From the NCBI RefSeq assembly GCF_028765345.1, contig NZ_JARAJZ010000016.1, positions 1 to 64,000 of the forward strand: a stretch of DNA of 64,000 bases. The letters are read 5' to 3'. The position numbers and the translations under genes were made by a program. Origin of the DNA: Sporolactobacillus sp. CQH2019. GTDB lineage: Bacteria; Bacillota; Bacilli; Bacillales; Sporolactobacillaceae. The notes under the pieces are model-generated. The model was not told the origin of the DNA. It was given only the letters and a program-made list of their open reading frames with translations, and ran no database searches. Below, piece after piece: positions 8,028 through 16,319 of this stretch; positions within the stretch are counted from its first letter, which is position 1, and each line of letters begins with the position of its first letter.

Positions 8028-10211
8028 ATGACTTGTACGATTCTGGCTGAGAAACCGGATCAAGCGCGGCATTATGCTGCAGCTTTCCGGCAGGCTAAAC
8101 AAAAGAACGGTTATTTTGAGGTTAAAGACGATCTTTTTGACGAACCCGTTTTTCTCACTTATGGCTTTGGTCACTTGGTGGAGTTGGCTGAACCCGCAAC
8201 CTATAACGAAACCTGGGAGAAGTGGTCACTTGCGACGTTGCCCATGCTGCCGGGCCACTATCAATTTTATGTCCCAGCGGATAAGCGAGAACAATTTGCG
8301 ATCGTGAAACGACTCCTGGATCAATCAGACAAGATCATTGTCGCAACGGACAGCGATCGGGAAGGGGAAAACATCGCTCGCTCGATCATCGCACAGTCTG
8401 GCAATACTGGCAAACCGATTCGGCGTTTGTGGATTAACTCGCTTGAAACGTCGGAGATCCGGCGAGGTTTTGCTGATTTGAGGGATGGTGACGACTTTGT
8501 ATCGAGTTACCAAGAAGCTCAGTCCCGACAGATCGCAGACTGGTTAGTCGGTTTGAATGCCACACGATTGTTTACATTGCTTTTGCGGCAGAGAGGTTTG
8601 CAGGGAACTTACTCGGTTGGCCGCGTGCAGACACCGACGTTGGCTATGATCGCCGAACGGCAGCGGGCAATTGAGAACTTTAAGCCTGAAAAATTTTATG
8701 AAATCCAAGCGGAATTTGAGACTGATTCTGGCCATTACACGGGCAAGTATGAAAAACGGCTGTCGTCAGCAGGTGAAGCGGAGGCCTTACTTCAACAGCA
8801 TGATTTAGTGATTGAAAAGTCATCGGAGGCTGTAGTGCAGTCAGTGGTCAAAAAAGAAAAACGCGAACCGTCGCCGCACCTTTACAGTCTGAGCGATCTG
8901 CAGGCACGGGCCGACAAAGTCTATCATATCGGACCAGCTAACACGTTGACGGCCGTACAGGCGCTGTATGAGGCAAAATTGCTATCTTACCCACGGACGG
9001 ATTGTAACTTCATCACAGACGGCGAATTTACCTATCTTTCAGAACAATTATCCGATTATCTGCGGGTGATCGACGTGCAGCTGGAGCATCTGGAAATGAG
9101 AGCTAAAAAGCGGTATGTGGACGGTCAAAAAGTTCAGGAACACTACGCGATTATTCCCACCCGTCGATTACCGTCTGTTACGGATCTTAATGCGCTTCCG
9201 CCAGCGCAGCGCACGATCTATTTGGATGTTCTCGCGAATACGGTCGCGATGTTTTGCGCGCCACATGTTTTTGAAGAAACAGTGATCCTGACGGACGCTA
9301 GTGGCTTGACTTTTAAGACGTCTGGAAAGACCGAACGTGATCCCGGCTGGAAAGTGTTATTCAAATTGGATCAGAACAAGAATCGGCCACCTTTACCGAT
9401 GGTTAGCGAGGGACAAGAAGTGACGGCCACGACTCAGCTGAAAGAAGGGGTCACGACGCCTCCTAAAGCGTATACCGAAGGTCAGCTGATCACGCTGATG
9501 AAATCGGCTGGCCGTACCCTGAATGCCTCGGACGAGGAAGCCCGGAAGATGCTGGCCGAAACGGAAGGTCTCGGTACCGAGGCAACGCGTGCAAGCATCA
9601 TTGAAACGTTAAAACATCAGGATTACATCGTGGTTCATAAAAGCACCGTGTCCGTTACGGACAAAGGCCGGTTGCTTTGCGATGTCCTTGCAGGCAGTAA
9701 GCTCGCTAGTCCGGCTTTTACCGCTGAGTGGGAGACTTATTTAAAAAAGATCCGGATGAAAACCGGCACGCAGGAGCGTTTCTTGGGTGGCATCCGTCAT
9801 TTTGTCCAGTATCTGATGGACGAAGCCCCCAGAGCTCTGCAGGCGGTGTCTGCGCAGCTTGATCGTCTTGCACAGTCGCAAGCGGTAGGCCGTTGCCCTA
9901 TTTGCGGCAGCCCAGTCATTGATAAAGGCCGGTTTTATGGCTGTTCCGGTTACGTGAATGGCTGCGCGTTCACCTTACCGAAGGAACTACTCTCAAAAAC
10001 CCTTGAACCTTCAGCGATTCAGGCACTTCTTGCTGGCAAACAAACAAAGAAACTGAAAGGCTTTGTAAGCAAAGCAGGCAAATCATTCGATGCGGCTTTA
10101 GTGATCCAGGAGGGCAAACTGGCTTTCCAATTTGACTCATCCAGGAAGAAATCGTCTCGTCGTAGCAGTGGCAACAAAAGAATCGCGAATCGCAGGTTGA
10201 GAAGCTCATGA
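8028..10211 (+). CDS. topB: Type IA DNA topoisomerase III
   Basis: 727 residues. The N-terminus ILAEKPDQARHYA begins the TOPRIM domain, whose acidic triad lies in ATDSDREGENIARSI near residue 108. The active tyrosine is in LSYPRTDCNFIT near residue 320, and a C-terminal zinc-finger-like segment CPICG...GCSGYVNGC lies near 622-645. It relaxes negative supercoils and decatenates DNA; topB homologues are common on conjugative elements that also carry relaxase and SSB. The ribosome site is GGGAAGTG. Full length for the family. Confidence 0.95.
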   Translation: MTCTILAEKPDQARHYAAAFRQAKQKNGYFEVKDDLFDEPVFLTYGFGHLVELAEPATYNETWEKWSLATLPMLPGHYQFYVPADKREQFAIVKRLLDQSDKIIVATDSDREGENIARSIIAQSGNTGKPIRRLWINSLETSEIRRGFADLRDGDDFVSSYQEAQSRQIADWLVGLNATRLFTLLLRQRGLQGTYSVGRVQTPTLAMIAERQRAIENFKPEKFYEIQAEFETDSGHYTGKYEKRLSSAGEAEALLQQHDLVIEKSSEAVVQSVVKKEKREPSPHLYSLSDLQARADKVYHIGPANTLTAVQALYEAKLLSYPRTDCNFITDGEFTYLSEQLSDYLRVIDVQLEHLEMRAKKRYVDGQKVQEHYAIIPTRRLPSVTDLNALPPAQRTIYLDVLANTVAMFCAPHVFEETVILTDASGLTFKTSGKTERDPGWKVLFKLDQNKNRPPLPMVSEGQEVTATTQLKEGVTTPPKAYTEGQLITLMKSAGRTLNASDEEARKMLAETEGLGTEATRASIIETLKHQDYIVVHKSTVSVTDKGRLLCDVLAGSKLASPAFTAEWETYLKKIRMKTGTQERFLGGIRHFVQYLMDEAPRALQAVSAQLDRLAQSQAVGRCPICGSPVIDKGRFYGCSGYVNGCAFTLPKELLSKTLEPSAIQALLAGKQTKKLKGFVSKAGKSFDAALVIQEGKLAFQFDSSRKKSSRRSSGNKRIANRRLRSS

Positions 10212-10381
10212 ACCCAATTACAAAAACACTCATCGCTATCCATCGCGGCGAAAACCGAATGACTGATCGACAATTTTCACAGGTGTATCATGGACGTCGT
10301 CGAGAGATCCGGCAGGGGATTAGCGAGTTTGAAAAAGTTTTAGAGCAGGAACGCCTAGAGATTGAACATTCTAAAAAATAA
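10208..10381 (+). CDS. Small basic hypothetical protein
   Basis: 57 residues starting MNPITKTLIAIHRGENRM and very rich in Arg, Glu and Lys (VYHGRRREIRQGISEFEKVL). It overlaps the topB stop by 4 bp (ATGA), which suggests coupled translation. It lies between topB and ssb. No family recognised. Confidence 0.55.
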   Translation: MNPITKTLIAIHRGENRMTDRQFSQVYHGRRREIRQGISEFEKVLEQERLEIEHSKK

Positions 10382-10400
10382 GGCAAGGGAGAGGATCCAA

Positions 10401-10829
10401 ATGATTAATAATGTCACATCGAATGGCGTTGCAGTAGTCCAATTCACGCTTGCGGTCAATCGTCCGTTTACAGGGCAGGATGGCGAGCGTCAGGCAGATT
10501 TCATTCCTGTGATTGCCTGGCGGGGGACAGCTGAAAGTACGGCCAAGTTTTTGAAAAAGGGCAGTCTGGCCGGTGTTGAGGGGAGAATTCAAACGCGGAA
10601 CTATGAAAATAGCGAGGGTCGGCACGTCTATGTGACAGAAGTGGTCGCCCGTCAAGTTGAATTTCTCGAACCCAAGGGGACGCGGCACGAAGGAACCGCT
10701 TCGCAGGACCATGGGGTATCGAATTATGGTGGTAATGCTGCATCGACTCCTGTCTCGTCTGCAGTTGGTGATGATCCTTTCGCAAATGACAGCAAGCCGA
10801 TCGACATTTCTGACGACTTGCCCTTCTGA
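10401..10829 (+). CDS. ssb: Single-stranded DNA-binding protein, shortened N-terminus
   Basis: 142 residues with the OB-fold core NGVAVVQFTLAVNRPF...RQADFIPVIAWRGTAESTAKFLKKGSLAGVEGRIQTRNYE and the acidic tail ending DISDDLPF that recruits partner proteins in the SSB family. The usual first strand (a VxLVGRLTxDPE-type segment of about 12 residues) is missing: the protein starts MINNVTSNGVAV. The ATG at 10401 has GGGAGAGG upstream, so the short form looks genuine. It would coat single strands during replication and transfer. Confidence 0.88.
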   Translation: MINNVTSNGVAVVQFTLAVNRPFTGQDGERQADFIPVIAWRGTAESTAKFLKKGSLAGVEGRIQTRNYENSEGRHVYVTEVVARQVEFLEPKGTRHEGTASQDHGVSNYGGNAASTPVSSAVGDDPFANDSKPIDISDDLPF

Positions 10830-10937
10830 TTGACGACGGTGAATTGACTCATTAGAGAGGAACATCAGCCCATTCAGGTAAAGTGACGCTTATGATCCTT
10901 ATAGATAAATAGATCAAGCCGGCAGGAGGGCAGCGGC

Positions 10938-11096
10938 ATGACAATCTTTCATTTTATCTTCATCGTACTCATTATTATTACTCTGATATTTATTGGTTTA
11001 GCCAGTTATGCGTGTCTGGTCATCGGAGCTAGAAAAGAAGAGGAGTGGCGCAAGAGTGAGCGAACGTCTTGTGAGCATCAGAAAAACATTCATTAA
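10938..11096 (+). CDS. Small membrane protein
   Basis: 52 residues: one strongly hydrophobic N-terminal helix (IFHFIFIVLIIITLIFIGLA) and a charged tail (RKEEEWRKSERTSCEHQ). GGAGGG precedes the ATG. The same frame stays open after the TAA for another 53 codons up to 11258 (RTDSDERLLLESQLITDEYE and more), so it may be the 5' part of a longer gene broken by a stop. Confidence 0.5.
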   Translation: MTIFHFIFIVLIIITLIFIGLASYACLVIGARKEEEWRKSERTSCEHQKNIH

Positions 11097-11275
11097 CGGT
11101 CCAAAAAAATTTTTCGAACGGACTCCGATGAACGTCTTTTATTAGAATCTCAGTTGATAACCGATGAATATGAGCGACTTGGACGAATCAAGAGGGTATT
11201 CTTTCTCGTCCTTTTTAACGTGCTACATGTCAATGAAGTATTGATCAGAATTGAATAAGGAGAAGTGATAAAAAA

Positions 11276-11455
11276 ATGGAAGCCACCATAGCAATATTCG
11301 CAGCAGTAATGGCAATTGGTGCAGTGATAGAACTTGTGTCACAATATATTAAAACTAAAAACAAATGGTTTCTTGTGGCGCTTTTTCTTGGAATCTTTAT
11401 TCCCTTAATTGCAGGTACCTTCTTAATGTTGCACGTATTAACTTTGATCCGATGA
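11276..11455 (+). CDS. Small two-helix membrane protein
   Basis: 59 residues with two hydrophobic segments (TIAIFAAVMAIGAVIELV and WFLVALFLGIFIPLIAGTF). AAGGAG lies at good spacing before ATG 11276. No family recognised. It belongs to a short run of small membrane-protein genes after ssb. Confidence 0.55.
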   Translation: MEATIAIFAAVMAIGAVIELVSQYIKTKNKWFLVALFLGIFIPLIAGTFLMLHVLTLIR

Positions 11456-11507
11456 GGGCATTAGAGAATTTAAAGAATAGGCTTTTGCAGAAAGGATAGG
11501 GCAAAAT

Positions 11508-11795
11508 ATGAAATACATTTTGGGACAGCTTGCAATGACGGCTGGATTGGCCACGGTGTCTCTCTATGTCACTATGCTATTAATTTTTGTCGCTCAAATG
11601 ATTAAGTACAAAAAAAGTGAGCACAAAAAAAAGATAAAAATTGAGATAATGATCGGCAACGCCATTCATTTTCGCAAAGAAATCAGCAAGATAATGGGCT
11701 TGATCATGACTTATGCATTGGCGTTTTGCTTATTGACTCTGATAACAGAAACGCTATTCGTGTTAATAAGTAGGATCATGGACATCTATTACTGA
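11508..11795 (+). CDS. Small membrane protein
   Basis: 95 residues with hydrophobic segments near the N-terminus (LAMTAGLATVSLYVTMLLIFVAQMI) and C-terminus (GLIMTYALAFCLLTLITETLFVLI) separated by a lysine-rich stretch. AAAGGATAGGG precedes the ATG. It converges with the leftward gene at 11789 (7 bp overlap of the ends). Function unknown. Confidence 0.55.
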   Translation: MKYILGQLAMTAGLATVSLYVTMLLIFVAQMIKYKKSEHKKKIKIEIMIGNAIHFRKEISKIMGLIMTYALAFCLLTLITETLFVLISRIMDIYY

Positions 11796-12604
11796 TGCAT
11801 AACCGTTTTCAAGAAATAGTCAATAAATGTCCAGACAATTGTCAAATGTAGTGCGATGAACAAAAATACAAACGCCACACCATTTTTCAGTAAATGAAAA
11901 ACCATTTGCGGTGTCGATAAATTATTCCAACGCAGAAGATCGGCTTTGTATGTACGAGGAAAAAGATAAGTGATTGATCTCCATGCCATTAATGAAAGGG
12001 CTAATAGGCGTGCAGCTATATAGAAAATAAAAAAATGGTTGCGATTGATAATAATTTTGACGATGAATGCACCGACGTTCGAAAGATAATTTTTAATTGC
12101 GGAAGGAAAGGGCTGCTGCCAGTTATAAGAATGAGATACTTGTTCAATCATGTGTTCAATGGATATAGGCATAGATAGAGTGGAAAAGGAAAGAAAACAA
12201 ATACACAAAGCATAAATAGAAAAAAATATTGAAGTGTATCTATTAACAGAGGTCGTTTTGTTATAAAAAAATGTCACAATTAATACAATTGTGAGGAGCA
12301 CTGACATGAATAGAGGGATAAATTTGTAGAAAAGAGCGTATATAGCAAAGACAAGGATGAAAATGAGTAATGCTTTCCACCATTCGTCCTTTTCATTATT
12401 TTGAGCAAGTACTGTTTGAACGGTGGTGGTCTGATAATTTGATATAGTTTGATTGTAGTTTGAAATATAATTTCCGTTTCCATTGACGTAGTTATTTATG
12501 CTGGTTTGGTTTGTAGAGTGATCTTGTTTATTTCTTTTGAAAATCTGAAGAGTGGTAAATACAATATTTAATGAATACATCACAATAGAAAGAATGTTTG
12601 CCAC
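11789..12604 (-). CDS. Multi-pass membrane protein, AT-rich
   Basis: 271 residues. The N-terminus has a membrane helix, then an Asn/Gln/Thr-rich stretch (SINNYVNGNGNYISNYNQTI), then about four to five hydrophobic helices. It is the only leftward gene between the repressor and YolD and is more AT-rich than its surroundings, which suggests an acquired cargo gene. No family recognised; membrane location inferred from hydrophobicity. Confidence 0.6.
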   Translation of the reverse strand: MANILSIVMYSLNIVFTTLQIFKRNKQDHSTNQTSINNYVNGNGNYISNYNQTISNYQTTTVQTVLAQNNEKDEWWKALLIFILVFAIYALFYKFIPLFMSVLLTIVLIVTFFYNKTTSVNRYTSIFFSIYALCICFLSFSTLSMPISIEHMIEQVSHSYNWQQPFPSAIKNYLSNVGAFIVKIIINRNHFFIFYIAARLLALSLMAWRSITYLFPRTYKADLLRWNNLSTPQMVFHLLKNGVAFVFLFIALHLTIVWTFIDYFLKTVMHQ

Positions 12605-13036
12605 TTAATACAGTCCCTTCGGGGTATATATTAAGACACATTATTTATTCTATATGAAATTATATAGCAAAGAAATATAGATTTGATATTTTGCATAACA
12701 GCAATTCTTAACTACCAGACCAGTACAAGCGTAATCATCACTGTGAACGCCGGCTCATGCGCTCATTTTAGTGACAGTGGCAACATGAGTAGCAGTTATA
12801 TTTATCATTTTTCCGAATCTTACCATGATGCCAAACATTTATTTCATCATTACAACTATCGCGGGTGAAAATATATAAATGATATTTAGAAGATGTATTT
12901 CACGCCTTTAAATCAATGAATATATCAAATAAATAGCTGGAAGATATACAAATGCTTGATTATTTGTTAATCAAGCCACGGGCGAGATGACATGATATAA
13001 AAAATCTATCTAATTTATAGAGGAGAGATAGCAAAA
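12605..13036. other. Non-coding stretch upstream of parM
   Basis: No convincing gene. A 61-codon open frame at 12683 has no ribosome site and odd composition. The stretch contains an inverted repeat CTTGATTA...TAATCAAG at 12954-12974, shortly before the parM ribosome site GGAGAG. A centromere-like parC site and the par promoter are expected here for this kind of partition system, but I see no clear direct repeats. Confidence 0.35.
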
Positions 13037-14200
13037 ATGAAAATGCTGATTGCTGACGATAATGGGAATTCGACAACTAAAATGATTGTTAATGAATCAT
13101 TAATCAAGCAACCAACAATGGTCCGACGTATTTATTCAGCGCCAACGGTAGCGGATGGGACAATCAACGAAGCAGTTAGCACATTGATGGATCGGCTTCT
13201 GTTGGATATATCATCCCCAGCTGTTCGGCGAAACGGCCTGTATATGATCGGACAGCGCGCTAAATCGTCCAGTACGCAAGCTGAAGCGATGAACATTCAT
13301 GTTGGACGAAAAGCGGATAGCGATATTCCCCTGATTACGACACTCGGCATGACTGCGGCAAAAGCTGTACAAGACCGTTTCTTTCAAACGCTGCAGTTTC
13401 CGGATACAATAACGGCAGAGGCCTACATGACCGGAGCTATTCCGGCCAGCGAATACACAACAAAAATCGCCAGATCCCTAGAGGACAAGTATATGAAGGT
13501 GCCTCACATTGTTACTGTCCATGTTCTCGATAAAATTGTTACCGTCAAAAATATTTTTAGACAAGTGAAAATCACACAGGAAGGCATTCCGGCGCTTTAT
13601 GCTCTACTAGAAGCAGACGCTGGTATCCTTAAAAACTATAAGGGTGAGGAGACTTCACCGAGAGATTTTAAAAACAAGCGCGCGCTGCACGTTGATATTG
13701 GTGACGGTACAACGGAGTACATTTACACGGAAGGTGTGAATCCAGTACCGGATCAATGCAGTGGCGCACGACGAGGTGTTGGACATGCGACCGAAGAGGC
13801 GATTAAAATGCTGTCGGATTTAACCAATGGATACGTAAAGTTGACCCGTCAGCAGTACATGGATGTCCTCTCCGATCCGGATAACAATTATTACGCTGAA
13901 GCTAAGGGATATTTTGCTGAGACTTTGCTTGCACAGGCTGATAAAATTCAGCAGGATGTCGAAGAAAAATTTATGGAACTTTCGGCATCTGTTGATTATA
14001 TTGTGGTTTACGGCGGTGGTAGCATTGCTTTTTATGATACGCTTTATGAAAGACTTCAAACATTCGCCGAAAACGCCAATACAAAGCTTTTGTGGGTGCC
14101 GGCAGAATATGCTGTAGACATGAACGTGAAGGGCATGGACAGCCTGAATAAGCATCTCTTCTATAAGGATGTTGCTAAGAATATTGCTGTGAGTGCCTAA
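13037..14200 (+). CDS. parM: Actin-like ParM/Alp-type segregation protein
   Basis: 387 residues with actin-fold nucleotide motifs: phosphate-1 loop DDNGNSTTKMIV at the N-terminus, phosphate-2 LHVDIGDGTTEYIYTEG near 215-230 and the adenosine motif YIVVYGGGSIAFYD near 320. This is the ParM/StbA/Alp family whose filaments push plasmid copies apart. GAGGAGAG precedes the ATG. The next gene encodes a small protein in the ParR position. A partition system on an ICE suggests the excised circle replicates and persists. Confidence 0.85.
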   Translation: MKMLIADDNGNSTTKMIVNESLIKQPTMVRRIYSAPTVADGTINEAVSTLMDRLLLDISSPAVRRNGLYMIGQRAKSSSTQAEAMNIHVGRKADSDIPLITTLGMTAAKAVQDRFFQTLQFPDTITAEAYMTGAIPASEYTTKIARSLEDKYMKVPHIVTVHVLDKIVTVKNIFRQVKITQEGIPALYALLEADAGILKNYKGEETSPRDFKNKRALHVDIGDGTTEYIYTEGVNPVPDQCSGARRGVGHATEEAIKMLSDLTNGYVKLTRQQYMDVLSDPDNNYYAEAKGYFAETLLAQADKIQQDVEEKFMELSASVDYIVVYGGGSIAFYDTLYERLQTFAENANTKLLWVPAEYAVDMNVKGMDSLNKHLFYKDVAKNIAVSA

Positions 14201-14220
14201 GAAAGCAGGGACTGGTCATC

Positions 14221-14577
14221 ATGATAAAAAAGGAACGAGGTTCTTATCTCTGGCGTTATGACGCCGATTCGGGCGTACAGCAGAAAATTAATGCCTGGAT
14301 GGATCAGCAAAGCAATGTCCGGGATTCGTTGCAAATGCTGGTGTTATACTTTGTCGATCGATTCGGTAATGTGAACGTTATGGATTACGACGTACAGAAA
14401 AAACTTTATGCGGATGTGTTAGGACAGGAAGTGCCTCCAGTCCAAGCTCAGGTGCTGGAGGAAACGGAGCGAACAATGAAGAAAGAAAAAGAGGAGAGCG
14501 ATCACTCTCCATTAGCCCCTGATACCGGCAATGAGGAAAACGATATATTTGACGGAGTTAATCCGAAAAATATCTGA
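14221..14577 (+). CDS. ParR-like partner of ParM
   Basis: 118 residues, 20 bp after parM. The N-terminal 50 residues (QKINAWMDQQSNVRDSLQMLVLYFVDRFG) resemble the helical DNA-binding half of ParR-type or ribbon-helix-helix adaptors; the C-terminal half is acidic and probably disordered (EERTMKKEKEESDHSP-type). In type II partition systems this partner binds the centromere and the filament end. Assigned mainly by position; sequence similarity is weak. Confidence 0.55.
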   Translation: MIKKERGSYLWRYDADSGVQQKINAWMDQQSNVRDSLQMLVLYFVDRFGNVNVMDYDVQKKLYADVLGQEVPPVQAQVLEETERTMKKEKEESDHSPLAPDTGNEENDIFDGVNPKNI

Positions 14578-14598
14578 GCGCATCCTAAAGGGAGATGA

Positions 14599-15372
14599 TT
14601 GGAATTGTTGAAACTGCCAAATGAGTATTTGAAAGACGTGCTGGTCCGCTTGGCTCATCACTCAACGGCCATTGAGGGCAATACTCTCTCACTGGCTGAG
14701 ACGGTCTCCATTATCCTGCATAACACATTACCGCCGACGTCCCGGAGTATTGATCTGCGTGAAATTTACGAAGTTAAAAATCATGAACAGGCCTTTCGTT
14801 TTGTACTGGAAGAGCTGGAGCAGAAACATCCGCTGAGTATTGAGACAGTCAGGGGCGTCCATGCAGATTTAACTGACCATCTGCAGCATGATCGCGGCCA
14901 GTTCAAGACATCAGACAACGCGATTCTTGGCGCAGAGTTTCACACGGCCAGCGCTGCAGAAACGCCCCTGTTGATGCGACAATGGGTCGACAATCTAAAT
15001 TACCGTCTGACAAATACTGAAAAGGCGACCGATCGTTACTTGACCATCAGTGAGGCGCACATTGCTTTTGAACGTATTCATCCATTTTCTGATGGCAATG
15101 GACGGACGGGACGGATGCTGATGAATTATTCGTTGTTACAAAGTGATTTGCCACCGGTTGTGATCAGCAGTCAGGACCGAACAACTTATATCGCTCTCCT
15201 CGCTCAGGAAGACGGGGCTGAGCTCAGCCGATTTATTCAAAAGGAATCACAAACGGAACTGGATCGTATCCGGCGATTCCAAAATCAACAGGCACAGCAG
15301 ATTACGGTGGATTTACCGCCTAAGAAAAAAGGCCAGTCTCTTCCTAAAAAGCAAGATTCACGTGAGCGCTGA
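14599..15372 (+). CDS. fic: Fic-domain AMP transferase
   Basis: 257 residues. The Fic motif HPFSDGNGRTGRMLMN at about 160-175 has the catalytic His and the phosphate-binding GNGRTGR. An N-terminal inhibitory helix HHSTAIEGNTL near 20-30 matches [S/T]xxxE[G/N], so it is a class II (self-inhibited) Fic protein. Fic enzymes transfer AMP or other phosphoryl groups to proteins. The start is TTG 14599 after AAAGGGAGATGA. It may be a stability or host-manipulation factor; the target is unknown. Confidence 0.9.
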   Translation: MELLKLPNEYLKDVLVRLAHHSTAIEGNTLSLAETVSIILHNTLPPTSRSIDLREIYEVKNHEQAFRFVLEELEQKHPLSIETVRGVHADLTDHLQHDRGQFKTSDNAILGAEFHTASAAETPLLMRQWVDNLNYRLTNTEKATDRYLTISEAHIAFERIHPFSDGNGRTGRMLMNYSLLQSDLPPVVISSQDRTTYIALLAQEDGAELSRFIQKESQTELDRIRRFQNQQAQQITVDLPPKKKGQSLPKKQDSRER

Positions 15373-15498
15373 GGAGGGAAAAAACGAAGGACGAGCAAAA
15401 AATTAGTGTTGTTGTCCAGGAAAATGATAACTGAACGATTAAAAAGTATTTTTATCATTAAAATGTCTATACTGTGATTGTTCAATCTATTCCCTTAA

Positions 15499-15527
15499 TT
15501 CCCTGCACTTCGGCGCGGGGATTTTTT
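15499..15527 (+). terminator. Intrinsic terminator after fic
   Basis: Stem CCCTGC/GCGGGG closed by TTCG-rich loop, followed by TTTTTT. It ends the parM-parR-fic unit before the conjugation operon leader. Confidence 0.65.
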
Positions 15528-15560
15528 ATATTTTGAATTTACACTTTAAGTGCTCTGAAG

Positions 15561-15654
15561 GTTACTCAATTACCGATTTTCGGGTATTTATTTTGAAAGT
15601 CATTTTTCTGCGACAATACAGGGAAAAAGGTAACTTTCATCTTCAAAAGTAACT
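15561..15654. repeat. GTTAC/GTAAC motif cluster upstream of conjugation operon
   Basis: GAAGGTTACTCAATTACC at 15558-15574 and GGTAAC at 15629, AAGTAACTC at 15648 form an inverted arrangement like that at 6786-6889. The site precedes the start region of the conjugation operon, so a shared binding protein for replication and conjugation control is possible. Confidence 0.4.
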
Positions 15655-15734
15655 CGGGAGAAAAAATATACATAAATTTGCAGAATGCTCTTTACAAGCG
15701 AACGTGTGTGGGTGTATCTTGCTAGTGAGGACAA

Positions 15735-15848
15735 AAAAATAAGAGGGCAGTCCTTCAGAGAGTTGGCGCTCACTGAAGTGACCATAGCTCGTTAAACAGT
15801 TCCAGCTGTTTACGAACCCGCCCTCAGGTGCACGGCCACAAACCATGC
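15735..15848 (-). ncRNA. Candidate leftward small RNA with its own promoter
   Basis: On the minus strand a good sigma-A promoter (TTGATT at 15883-15878, 17 bp spacer, TATAAT at 15860-15855) would start an RNA near 15848. It folds as a three-stem junction: closing stem GAGGGC/GCCCTC (15825-15820 with 15748-15743), a hairpin AAACAG/CTGTTT (15811-15794) and a hairpin CTTCAG/CTGAAG (15778-15753). A T-rich run (TTATTTTTTT on the minus strand) follows directly, as in an intrinsic terminator. No open frame is evident. Function unknown. Confidence 0.5.
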
Positions 15849-15854
15849 AACCAA

Positions 15855-15883
15855 ATTATAACTGACATTTTGACTATAATCAA
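15855..15883 (-). promoter_or_regulatory. Leftward sigma-A promoter; overlaps a rightward -10-like box
   Basis: Read on the minus strand: TTGATT, 17 bp, TATAAT. On the plus strand TATAAT at 15875-15880 could be the -10 of the rightward conjugation operon, although its -35 is weak. AACCGGTCGGTT just to the right (15885-15896) is a near-palindrome that could be an operator. Confidence 0.5.
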
Positions 15884-15945
15884 AACCGGTCGGTTATAAA
15901 GCAGTAGAGGTTGTAGTTTGTTGCAAGATGTCGCGCAACTGACGG

Positions 15946-15985
15946 AGCCATTCGGATCGTAAACAGAATCTGAATGGCTTTTTTA
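15946..15985 (+). terminator. Leader terminator before the first conjugation gene
   Basis: AGCCATTC (15946-15953) pairs with GAATGGCT (15972-15979), followed by TTTTTTA. It lies between the presumed promoter and the first gene of the operon, so it would block transcription unless antitermination acts. Confidence 0.65.
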
Positions 15986-16015
15986 ATTAGCTGGAAAGGA
16001 GGAATGCAGAGACAC

Positions 16016-16309
16016 ATGCGAAAGAGAAACCCGATCCAACGTGTCTTTACGCCGAGAGAGGTTGAGCGTTTAGGAGACAGCGTTCGCATGAAAAATGGCA
16101 ACTATGGAGAGATTGATGGCAAATTTATTGTTTTTTTGGAAACTGGAAGCATCCGACCGATTGACAGCGTATATCAAGAAATACGCACGGTACGTAATGG
16201 AAATGGACAAGTGATTGCTAAACGCGTGGGGAGATGGTCTAAAAACCTATGGGCCATTGAGGGGGCCTATCCTCAATTGAGAAAGAAAAAATATATGGTG
16301 ATCCATTAA
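16016..16309 (+). CDS. Small basic protein at head of conjugation operon (ConAn-like processivity factor candidate)
   Basis: 97 residues from ATG 16016 (an in-frame ATG at 16004 sits only 2 bp after AGGAGG). The middle, GDSVRMKNGNYGEIDGKFIVF, reads like a small beta-barrel (KOW/SH3-type), flanked by basic segments. Position counts most: it is the first gene of a more than 30 kb operon with several internal terminators, and a large structured RNA follows directly. This is the arrangement of conAn, a bipartite processive antitermination system of Gram-positive conjugative elements made of an RNA element plus a small protein. The assignment is inference; homology was not tested. Confidence 0.5.
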   Translation: MRKRNPIQRVFTPREVERLGDSVRMKNGNYGEIDGKFIVFLETGSIRPIDSVYQEIRTVRNGNGQVIAKRVGRWSKNLWAIEGAYPQLRKKKYMVIH

Positions 16310-16319
16310 TTAATGGATC

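Noticed and set aside
12683-12868. Rightward 61-codon frame upstream of parM
   Set aside because: No ribosome site, unusual composition with many His, Ser and Tyr, and the expected place for a par promoter or centromere.
15643-15846. Leftward 67-codon frame over the small RNA region
   Set aside because: Overlaps the stems and T-tract of the structured RNA and has no clear ribosome site.
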